Shown here: piece after piece, positions 57,042 through 64,000 of the stretch
Layout of the letters: the number at the start of each line of letters is the position of its first letter
Position numbering within the stretch: position 1 is the stretch's first letter
Origin: HK1 sp965221725
GTDB taxonomy: Bacteria; Pseudomonadota; Gammaproteobacteria; HK1
Length of the DNA: 64,000 nt
NCBI GenBank assembly: GCA_965221725.1
Contig: OZ244909.1
Coordinates: forward strand, 248,001 to 312,000
Direction: 5' to 3'
The notes under the pieces: generated by a model
Databases searched by the model: none
Told to the model about the DNA's origin: nothing
The model's input: only the letters and a program-made list of their open reading frames with translations
Position numbers and translations under genes: made by a program

Positions 57042-57320
57042 TCACTCCTTTTCGGAACTCGCGGTCGTCCAGTCGCACCGGTCCTGGATCGGTTGCTCAC
57101 GCACGAAGTCCCCAAAATGAGGGGCGAGCTTGCGGAATGCGGCACCCAGGCCCGTCAGCCTCTGCTTCACGGGCCGCACAATCAGCTCGTCACCGCGGCG
57201 TTCGATCTCGACCTCGGTATCGATGCGGTCGAACGCGAGAGCCTTGGGAATGCGTACGGCCTGACTGTTGCCGTTGCGGAACAGACGCGTTGGCGTGATG
57301 CTCGAAGCACGGTGCTGCAT
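57042..57320 (-). CDS. vapB: AbrB/MazE-type antitoxin VapB
   Basis: Protein of 92 aa. The N-terminal swapped-hairpin domain reads TPTRLFRNGNSQAVRIPKAL with DTEVEIERRGDELIVRPVKQ following, typical of SpoVT-AbrB antitoxins. The C-terminal segment KLAPHFGDFVREQPIQDRCD would bind the toxin. It is the upstream gene of the vapBC pair (stop 57042, toxin start 57003). The unconserved first 9 residues may mean a later start. Confidence 0.85.
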   Translation of the reverse strand: MQHRASSITPTRLFRNGNSQAVRIPKALAFDRIDTEVEIERRGDELIVRPVKQRLTGLGAAFRKLAPHFGDFVREQPIQDRCDWTTASSEKE

Positions 57321-57972
57321 GGTGGATATCCCCCGAGTTTCTCCCCTCGACCGGGGCGAAGCATAGGTGAATGCAAGACGAATGTGAATACGTTTGTGTG
57401 TACGGTATCACCAATCCCATTTGAAGCAATCAGGGGATCCGGATATCGATTCCCCCAGCGCCGGCAAACCGGGAACACACGGCCGTGTACAAGAAATCCG
57501 TGCGAGGAGCCTGCGCCGTAGAAAATTCCGATAGGATGAACCTGCACAGTCGGTTCTCATGGCGGTCATTTATTACCGACATTCCCCACTTTTCAGGCAA
57601 TACGACCCAACATTCGGCTCCGAATCCCCGCCACTATCCTCGGAAGCGCTCTGCGGCGCAGACTCCCAGCCCGCATTTCTCATCAGGTTGCGAGCGAGGG
57701 GGTGGAGATGGCTGGATTGGCAAGGCGAACGCGAGTCCGGGCGCGCAGGCGTACTTGACAGTACGTCGAGCACCCGGGCCGCCCCCATTTCACATTCAAC
57801 GCAGCCAATGCAGTCAGATCCGCGTCCGCAGCCGTGACTTGGTGAGAAATGCGGGCTTGGGCGCCCGGCCGAGCCAGGGTCGCCTGCGAGGCGGTCATCG
57901 GGCACTACGAGCACATGCACGCGCACCGGCTTCGGGTGCACGAGGCGACATGGGCGATCCGGGGTTGTCGAC
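57321..57972. other. Non-coding region with a MITE-like element
   Basis: About 650 bp with no supported gene. The stretch contains the inverted-repeat element described at 57668-57857, and the promoter of the minus-strand vapBC pair should be near 57330-57420, which is AT-richer. Confidence 0.45.
57668..57857. repeat. MITE-like element, 190 bp with 15-bp terminal inverted repeats
   Basis: AGCCCGCATTTCTCA at 57668-57682 is exactly complementary to TGAGAAATGCGGGCT at 57843-57857; two of the next three inner bases also pair. The interior has a smaller palindrome GCGTACTTGACAGTACG-like at about 57747 and no open frame with recognisable motifs. This is the look of a non-autonomous element or the joined ends of a deleted insertion sequence. 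I did not find a clear target duplication, and no partner copy is in the window. Confidence 0.55.
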
Positions 57973-58323
57973 TTATTCTGCCGTGGCGCGGCGCATGCAC
58001 TTCTCGGGTCGCCCGAGGACGAATTTTCCGTCCTCGTCCTGGTAGAACATCGCAGCCGGGGCGATGCCGCCCGGAACGTGCACCGAGTACAGGGTGCATC
58101 CGTTCGCATCGGTGGCTCTCGGGGTGTAGACCATGCCGCCTCGGGTTTCCACTTCAGCCGGCGGGGCGATGATGCGCACCTCCCGGTCTTGCGGTATCGG
58201 GTCGCCGCCGCATCCTGCGAGCAGGGGCAGCGCAGCTACGACCAGCCCATATCCGAATACGCGCCCGAGCGGGTGCCCGGGCGCTCTTTCGGGTCGTGCA
58301 TCACTCACCAGGTGACGTTCCAT
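57973..58323 (-). CDS. Small unknown lipoprotein
   Basis: Protein of 116 aa from ATG 58323, or shorter. A hydrophobic segment GYGLVVAALPLLAGCGGD ends in the lipobox LAGC, so it should be lipidated at Cys38. The mature part has RIIAPPAEVETRGGMVYTPR and YSVHVPGGIAPAAMFYQDED, beta-rich and without a family I recognise. Its start overlaps the 3' end of the subtilisin-like gene by 19 bp, so it may be translated from the same message and be its periplasmic or surface partner. Confidence 0.65.
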   Translation of the reverse strand: MERHLVSDARPERAPGHPLGRVFGYGLVVAALPLLAGCGGDPIPQDREVRIIAPPAEVETRGGMVYTPRATDANGCTLYSVHVPGGIAPAAMFYQDEDGKFVLGRPEKCMRRATAE

Positions 58324-60662
58324 GCGAGGCCGACACGCCCTTCGCGCGCGCCGGCCGTGTGTCCCGCATCGTGCGCGACCGAGCCTTCGACCGCGATTCG
58401 GCCGGCGACGGGCAGGGGAGTGTCGTGGCGAAGGGTCGCGCGGAGTTCGCGGCCGTCGGGACGAAGCCCGACGCGGACGGTCTCGCGCTGGCGCACGCCG
58501 TCTTCGACGTGGCCGGTCTCGAGGCGGAAGGTGCCGGTGCCCGACTCCGCCCGCATCGGCGATTCCAGCGTGAGCGAGGTCCCGCGGCGCGCGACGCGCA
58601 CGCTCGCCGCGGACATCAGCGACGGAGTTGCCTCGAACATGGCGTCGCTCTCGTAGTCGGCGCGTCCGGCCGCGAGGGTCACGCCGGCGTGAAACATCAC
58701 GCCGCGCCCGAGCTCACGGTCGAACGACCGACTGGCCCACACCATCCCCGAGCGCAGGTCATGGCCGAACGCGCCTGACGCCCTCGACCCGAGGTAGCTG
58801 CCGTCGGCGAAGCTCGCCCCCCATCCCCACTGGTTGCCGTCCGCAGTCCGCGCGACACTGGCCGACCCCGGACCGAATCCAAAGGTGAAGCCCTCCCCGA
58901 GGGGGTTGTTCGTCCGGGTGGTGGGTTCCGACCAGGCCAGATGCAGCGTCTCCAGGCCGGTGCCCGGGGCTTCGCCCATCGGATCGTCGAAGGCGGGGAT
59001 GGCCGACCCCGAAGTTCCGCGCGAGCTGACGAGGTCCGAGGCGGGGATCCAGAAGGGAAATCCCTGGGCGTCGAAGGTCGCGACTTCCACCCCACCCATG
59101 CGGTCTCCTACCGCTCCGAATGCGCGCGGCGTGGACAGTCGGCTGGACCCGAGCGAGGCGGTGCCCTGCCCCGCGCTCAAGCCACCCACCGGCGCCAGGG
59201 CCGCCTCCAGATCGAGGTGCCCGGCACCGTAGATCTCAGAGTTCGCATACACCCCCGTCCGGTCGGCGGTGTCCATCATGCGGCGCACGATGGCGGTGTT
59301 GCCCTGCGTATCCCGGAAATGTTCCATCATCAGCGCGAGGGCGCCGGAGACGATGGGGGCGGCGAAGCTGGTTCCTTCAACCCCGTCCCGGATGTCACCT
59401 TGGCCGGGACGGTTGGGATTGGGGATCAACGCTCGGACAGAGCTGGGCGCGACCAGGCAGAAGTGGCGCCCGTGCCTGGAGTGGTTCCAGTTCGAGGGCA
59501 GCGGTCCGCAACGATCCGAGTAGTCTGCAATGCGCTTCGTGTTCGGATCTGTCGCCGCCACTGCGACATGGTGTCCACGCACATCCGATAAGTAGTACGG
59601 GAGTGCTGCTTCCAGATCAGGACGTTCATGCTCTTCATTGCCAGCGGCATATACTATAACGGTCCTGTCGCCCGGGGCGCGATCGAGCTGGAAGAACGCC
59701 CTTCGTGTTGACGGAAGGTGACGCGTTAAGAACCCGTCAATGTCGGCCACTGCTGAGGCATCCGCAACAGGGTTCGGGGGCGTAACTGATCCGTATGAGC
59801 GGTTGATGATGTCGAATTTTGCATAGTCGCTGCGTAATATGCTGGCGAGTTCCTGATCGAGCTGGGTGCGCTCCGCTGGCGGGAGAGATGTAATAAGAGA
59901 CAGCAACTCGGCCGCCACAAGGGATCCGTCTTCCTGATCATCAGTCAGGTTGATGGTAGTCGGGATGATGATTGCGCCTGAGGCGACGCCAAGGTTCCGG
60001 CCGGCGGCAGTCGAAGCCACTATCGTACCGTGATCCCCATCCCCGTAAGGAGTCGGAACTTCATATGCTCGGTACAGACGTTCAATCGGATCAAATTCGC
60101 TGTAGTGATCGTCGATGAGGAACACTTCGTCGTCACGGAGTGGCCAGCCATCACGACGCACGATTTCCTCGACTTCCCGGTTATAAGCGTTATCGTCCCC
60201 TTGGCTGTCGATGGTGTACACGACACATCGTGGATTGAACAGGCATCTATCCGCGTCGTAGGAGTTCTGACGTCCGGGTGGGCGCCAGTAGACAAGGCTT
60301 GCGCCATCGGCCTCGCTTGTCCTCACTCGGTTTCCGAATTCCGCGCGCTGCGTATAGTCGACGATCGAATCTTCGATTCCGATGCGTACCCCGCTGCCGC
60401 TGAGTCCGCGCGCATAGGCGTGATGCGCCCCCACCTGTTCCAGCACCATCGGCTGGTGGGTCGTGAAGCGCGCGGTCGAGAGTTGTTCCGTCGCCAGCGC
60501 CTGATAGTTGACGGTGTTGGTCGGCGGTTCGGGTGGTGTCGATGTTTCCGGCGGGTTCTGCCGCACGTTGTCGCCGCCACCTCCGCCACCCCCGCCGCAT
60601 CCGGCGAGCACGCTCGCCAGCAGTCCCGCGAGGTACATCGTCATCAGGTTTCGCAGTTGCAT
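58305..60662 (-). CDS. Lipid-anchored subtilisin-like (S8) serine protease with barrel-like C-terminus
   Basis: Protein of 785 aa. A signal peptide ending in the lipobox LAGC (Cys22) is followed by eight glycines and a Pro/Thr linker. The S8 catalytic triad is Asp98 in VRIGIEDSIVDY, His211 in GDGDHGTIVAS and Ser432 in EGTSFAAPIVSG, with the oxyanion Asn342 in YAAGNEEH. The context of Asp98 (IED instead of VIDSGV) is unusual. After about residue 500 the sequence alternates hydrophobic strands and ends in VGLAWNVTW, an aromatic terminus like autotransporter barrels. Base composition is more AT-rich over the protease domain than over the C-terminal part. Start selected at 60662 for the signal peptide. 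It overlaps the small lipoprotein gene. Confidence 0.85.
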   Translation of the reverse strand: MQLRNLMTMYLAGLLASVLAGCGGGGGGGGDNVRQNPPETSTPPEPPTNTVNYQALATEQLSTARFTTHQPMVLEQVGAHHAYARGLSGSGVRIGIEDSIVDYTQRAEFGNRVRTSEADGASLVYWRPPGRQNSYDADRCLFNPRCVVYTIDSQGDDNAYNREVEEIVRRDGWPLRDDEVFLIDDHYSEFDPIERLYRAYEVPTPYGDGDHGTIVASTAAGRNLGVASGAIIIPTTINLTDDQEDGSLVAAELLSLITSLPPAERTQLDQELASILRSDYAKFDIINRSYGSVTPPNPVADASAVADIDGFLTRHLPSTRRAFFQLDRAPGDRTVIVYAAGNEEHERPDLEAALPYYLSDVRGHHVAVAATDPNTKRIADYSDRCGPLPSNWNHSRHGRHFCLVAPSSVRALIPNPNRPGQGDIRDGVEGTSFAAPIVSGALALMMEHFRDTQGNTAIVRRMMDTADRTGVYANSEIYGAGHLDLEAALAPVGGLSAGQGTASLGSSRLSTPRAFGAVGDRMGGVEVATFDAQGFPFWIPASDLVSSRGTSGSAIPAFDDPMGEAPGTGLETLHLAWSEPTTRTNNPLGEGFTFGFGPGSASVARTADGNQWGWGASFADGSYLGSRASGAFGHDLRSGMVWASRSFDRELGRGVMFHAGVTLAAGRADYESDAMFEATPSLMSAASVRVARRGTSLTLESPMRAESGTGTFRLETGHVEDGVRQRETVRVGLRPDGRELRATLRHDTPLPVAGRIAVEGSVAHDAGHTAGAREGRVGLAWNVTW

Positions 60663-61568
60663 CTTCGCTCTCCTCAGGTTGCCGTGGGCGCAGAGCACGG
60701 GCGCCCGCGTCTTGTCGAATCGGATCCCGATCCGGGCGGTGCCGCCGGGTCCGGCCGTGTCGTCACCAGAATGGTTCTGCGGTTTTACTCGGCACAACAA
60801 AGGCCGCCCGCGAGCACGCCCCTCGCCGTCGGGACGGCGGTGGCACCGGTGGGTATGCACGGCCCCGCCCGGTGCGGAGCCGGCCCGTGCCATCCGGGCG
60901 CTGGGGTTCGAAAGCGGCCGGTGGGGAATGCGCCCATACTGAAGTCAACCATGACGACGGCTTTCCCCATCGCTGTGCCCGGAGGCGGGACGGTCATGCC
61001 CGATCCTCTCGCCTCGCTTCTTGATGCACCTGGTGGCCGTTCGGTGGCGCTTCGCTCTGAAACTCTGCCCGGCGCCTGTGACCTGCATGCACGGGCTTTC
61101 CCGATGGCTCGGGAGTCAGAGGTGAAGCACTACCAGCCGTTCCGTGGTGGTGCGTTCAACGGTCCGGCACCCGGAAAAGGGGCGCCGGGCCGTTGACACC
61201 CAGCACGGTGCACGTGATGTGGTTCCTGCCTATTTGCCTGGCTCAGGTGGCCAAACCCGGGCCCCAAATGGCTCTTGTATTGAGCAGGCGGCCCGACAGC
61301 GGGCACCTGCTGGGTGTCATGCGCAGGAGGGTGAACCAGCCGCACCGGCAATGCAACCCGCCTGTGGTGCGATTCATCGATTGACGTGATCGCGAGAGGA
61401 TCGGTGCGGCCGATTTCGGGACTCAAGTGGCCGGCCAACCGGGCCAGAATGATGTTGGCCGACTCGACCCGCTCACGGCGGCGGGGATCGACCGTGGATC
61501 GGGGAGCTTCAGCGCTGGTTCGGTCGCCTCGATACGACGGAGTCCGAGCCGGTCACGGCGCCCGAGGG
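60663..61568. other. Long non-coding region between the protease genes
   Basis: About 900 bp without a supported gene. A plus-strand frame from about 60950 to 61196 (MTTAFPIAVPGGGT...) has reasonable composition but no motif and is probably fortuitous. At about 61240 and 61420 the words GGCTCAGGTGGCCAAAC and GGACTCAAGTGGCCGGCCAA look like two related end-repeats of an IS21-type element, possibly a decayed remnant (low confidence). Confidence 0.4.
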
Positions 61569-61988
61569 TTATTTCAGCTTCAGCAGAGGATAGTCCGGCG
61601 ACTCCGGACGCGGGCCGAGCGTCTGGTTTCTGCAATCAGCGATCAGATCCAGCGCCTCCAGGACGACCTGACCGATCAGTGGCTCGCTCAATGGCGGCCC
61701 GACGACGCAGTCGACACTCATGAATCGGTTGCAGATACGCATGGTGATGGGACCGGCAACCGATCGTTCCTTCTTCCGTTCGTCCGCATGGGTGACGATC
61801 ACGGTGCGTCGGACACTCACGCCGAGCCGTTCGACGACGTTCTGCGGCAGCATGGGGATGACGGCGCCCGTGTCCACGACCGCTCTCACGGTCGTTCTCC
61901 GAATATCGGATTCCTTGCCGTATCCCCGTTCGAAATGGTCACGGTCTCCGGCGTTCTCCAACTCGGCATCCACGACAATTTCGCCCAT
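61569..61988 (-). CDS. Retropepsin-like aspartic protease
   Basis: Protein of 139 aa, a single-domain aspartyl protease. The active site is VRAVVDTGAVIPMLPQNVVE (D-T-G-A), flanked by hydrophobic strands, and the partner motif is PLIGQVVLEALDLIAD, the LIG..vL..l.l. form of the clan AA fold. Proteins of this kind are widespread, small and of unknown substrate, often next to mobile or phage-related genes. It lies 53 bp upstream of the end of fhs on the same strand but need not be functionally related. Confidence 0.8.
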   Translation of the reverse strand: MGEIVVDAELENAGDRDHFERGYGKESDIRRTTVRAVVDTGAVIPMLPQNVVERLGVSVRRTVIVTHADERKKERSVAGPITMRICNRFMSVDCVVGPPLSEPLIGQVVLEALDLIADCRNQTLGPRPESPDYPLLKLK

Positions 61989-62041
61989 TGATCACGCTCC
62001 GCCGGCTTGAGTTCCATTCATTCGGATCGAGTCCGACAACC

Positions 62042-63715
62042 TCAGAACAGCCCCTCGATTCGGCCTGCCGCGTTGATGTGGATGCCCTCGGCGGCGGGCT
62101 TCTTCGGCAGACCGGGCATCGTCATCATGTCGCCGCAGATCGCGACCACGAACTCCGCCCCCGCCGACAGCCGCAGCTCGCGCACGGGCACCTCGTGCCC
62201 CTCGGGGGCGCCCTTGCGCGACGCATCGGTCGAGAAGCTGTACTGGGTTTTCGCCATGCACACCGGGAAGTGGCCGTAGCCGCCGTCCTGAAGGGCCCGG
62301 AAACGGTTCTGCACCGCCGCCGAGGCGGTGATGCCGGAAGCGCCGTAGATCCGCTTTGCCACCGTCTCGACCTTGTCCCAGAGCGGCATCTGGTCGGGAT
62401 ACAGGGGCGCGAACGCACCCTCTCCCGCTTCGACCATCTCCACCACGTGGCGGGCAAGTGCCTCCGTGCCGGCGCCGCCGTTCGCCCAGTGCGCACAGAC
62501 GATGGCCCGCGCGCCCTGCGCCTCCGCCACTTCCACCACCGCCTGGAGTTCGGCTTCGGTGTCGGCCGAGAACTGGTTGACCGCGACCACCACCGGGACG
62601 CCGAACTGCTTGAGGTTCGCAAGATGCCGCGCGAGGTTCGAGCACCCTGCCCTCACCGCGTCGACGTTCTCGTGCGCGAGATCCGCGAGCGCCACGCCGC
62701 CGTGCATCTTCAGCGCCCGCAGCGTCGCCACCAGCACCACCGCGTCGGGGGCAATGTCCGCCTTGCGGCACTTGATGTCGAAGAACTTCTCGGCTCCGAG
62801 GTCCGCCCCGAAGCCGGCTTCAGTGACCACGTAGTCCGCGAGCTTGAGCGATGCGCGGGTGGCGATGACCGAGTTGCAGCCGTGCGCGATGTTCGCGAAC
62901 GGCCCCCCGTGGATGATGGCGGGGTTGTTCTCCAGGGTCTGCACCAGATTGGGGGCGAGGGCGTCCTTGAGCAGCACCGTCATCGCGCCGTCGGCCTTCA
63001 GGTCGCGCGCGGTCACGGGCGCACGCGCGCGCGTCTGCCCGACCACGATGTTGCCAAGACGGCGTTGCAGGTCACCGAGGTCGGAGGCGAGGCAGAAGAT
63101 GGCCATCACCTCGGAGGCGACGGTGATGTCGAAGCCGTCGCTGCGCGGGAAGCCGTTGCTGATGCCGCCGAGCGAACACACGATCTCGCGCAGCGCCCGG
63201 TCGTTCATGTCGACCACCCGTCTCCAGGAAATTCGCCGGGCATCCAGGCCGAGCGCGTTCCCCTGGTGGATGTGGTTGTCGACCAGCGCGGCGAGCAGGT
63301 TGTTCGCGGCGCCGATGGCGTGGAAATCGCCCGTGAAGTGCAGGTTGATGTCTTCCATCGGCACCACCTGCGCGTAGCCGCCACCGGCGGCACCGCCCTT
63401 CACCCCGAAGCAGGGCCCGAGGCTCGGCTCGCGCAGGCAGACCAGCGTCTCCTGGCCGATGCGATTCAGGCCGTCGGCGAGCCCGACCGAAGTGGTGGTC
63501 TTGCCTTCGCCGGCCGGGGTCGGCGTGATCGCGGTGACCAGCACCAGCTTCCCGTCCTTCCTCTGCGAGAGCGAGCCGATATAGCCGAGATCGATCTTCG
63601 CCTTCGTATGCCCGTAGGGCAGCAACGCCTCCGGAGGAATTCCCAGTCGGTCTCCAATCTCCGCAATCGGTTTCTGCGTCGCCTCCCGGGCAATCTCGAT
63701 GTCGCTCTTGGCCAA
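62042..63715 (-). CDS. fhs: Formate-tetrahydrofolate ligase
   Basis: Protein of 557 aa, which condenses formate, ATP and tetrahydrofolate to 10-formyl-THF. The ATP-binding P-loop ITPTPAGEGKTTTSVGLADG (about 63-82), LREPSLGPCFGVKGGAAGGG, FTGDFHAIGAANNLLAAL, and the substrate blocks PVVVAVNQFSADTEAE and GFGADLGAEKFFDIKCR are conserved. The length is that of the monofunctional enzyme. The 285 bp beyond its start to the window edge are non-coding and show no clear riboswitch or promoter that I can identify. Confidence 0.96.
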   Translation of the reverse strand: MAKSDIEIAREATQKPIAEIGDRLGIPPEALLPYGHTKAKIDLGYIGSLSQRKDGKLVLVTAITPTPAGEGKTTTSVGLADGLNRIGQETLVCLREPSLGPCFGVKGGAAGGGYAQVVPMEDINLHFTGDFHAIGAANNLLAALVDNHIHQGNALGLDARRISWRRVVDMNDRALREIVCSLGGISNGFPRSDGFDITVASEVMAIFCLASDLGDLQRRLGNIVVGQTRARAPVTARDLKADGAMTVLLKDALAPNLVQTLENNPAIIHGGPFANIAHGCNSVIATRASLKLADYVVTEAGFGADLGAEKFFDIKCRKADIAPDAVVLVATLRALKMHGGVALADLAHENVDAVRAGCSNLARHLANLKQFGVPVVVAVNQFSADTEAELQAVVEVAEAQGARAIVCAHWANGGAGTEALARHVVEMVEAGEGAFAPLYPDQMPLWDKVETVAKRIYGASGITASAAVQNRFRALQDGGYGHFPVCMAKTQYSFSTDASRKGAPEGHEVPVRELRLSAGAEFVVAICGDMMTMPGLPKKPAAEGIHINAAGRIEGLF

Positions 63716-64000
63716 CGCCTCGTCCTCCGGGGTTGTGGGGGGGATTGTTCACAAGGATCGAGTGACAAGGGCCGGGGTCCACGCGCGAGCCCTTGCTCCC
63801 GGGCGTCCGCCGCGGCGGACGCCACCTTGGAACCGAGGTCCGCACACGAGATCCTGGCTCCGCTTCTCCGCGCGAACTGCGGTGGCGAGAGCATACCGGA
63901 ATCCGTGGGATACTCGCCGAATCCGATTCCCGGTGGCGCTCCGGAAGGTCAGCTCACGGTGTGGTGCCGGCGGGCATCGACCTCCGTAGCGTCCGCTCGG

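Noticed and set aside
57485..58109. Two overlapping frames of 178-186 codons on opposite strands near the MITE-like element
   Set aside because: Neither has a recognisable domain, ribosome site or plausible composition, and both cross the inverted repeats.

Overview
This is a GC-rich chromosomal segment of a gammaproteobacterium, probably a free-living or host-associated marine-type lineage that I cannot place below class. The best argument is synteny: hrcA-grpE-dnaK-dnaJ-dapB-carA-carB-greA-rlmE-ftsH-glmM on one strand, nadK-recN-bamE, and the rnfH/ratA pair divergent from smpB are all classic gammaproteobacterial neighbourhoods. No rRNA, tRNA or CRISPR array was seen.

Layout. (1) 1-17,968, minus strand: one long co-directional block. 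Read in the direction of transcription it runs heat-shock regulator and chaperones (hrcA, grpE, dnaK, dnaJ), lysine/cell-wall precursor (dapB), carbamoyl phosphate (carA, carB), transcription and ribosome factors (greA, rlmE), protease ftsH, cell-wall sugar (glmM), ppsR, tilS and the start of a tRNA methylthiotransferase. Several neighbours overlap by 4 bp. folP, usual between ftsH and glmM, is absent. (2) About 18.0-28.0 kb: an accessory island that separates hrcA from nadK, which are normally adjacent. It holds a VapBC-type toxin-antitoxin pair, a citrate-lyase-like gene fragment, a three-gene module (unknown small protein, two-HKD phospholipase-D-like protein, SNF2-type helicase) that looks like a defence cassette, and a complete 1,231-bp ISAs1-family insertion with a 10-bp target duplication that splits the phospholipase-D gene. 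Small unknown genes follow. (3) 28.0-45.6 kb: housekeeping again: nadK, recN, bamE, rnfH, ratA, smpB, glnD, moaD, moaC, a dynamin-like GTPase, a Pcm-like methyltransferase, a TolC-type exporter, a CsaA-like protein, gpmA, nadE and an AI-2E-type transporter. (4) 45.7-47.6 kb: an ABC-type ATPase plus TOPRIM-like protein pair, a plausible split OLD-like or PARIS-like defence unit. (5) 48.0-56.5 kb: metabolic and regulatory genes: iron alcohol dehydrogenase and aldehyde dehydrogenase, an OmpR/EnvZ-type two-component system flanked and interrupted by 12-bp tandem repeats, threonine aldolase, a HAD hydrolase and a glutamine amidotransferase. (6) 56.6-64.0 kb: a second VapBC pair with a hexanucleotide repeat before the toxin start, a MITE-like element, a lipoprotein, a lipid-anchored subtilisin-like protease with a C-terminal barrel-like region, a retropepsin-like protease and formate-tetrahydrofolate ligase.

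The most interesting material is the helicase/phospholipase-D island with its inactivating IS, the ATPase/TOPRIM pair, and the unusual number of short tandem repeats placed at gene junctions or inside a signalling protein. All functional assignments rest on reading motifs and gene order; no database search was run.
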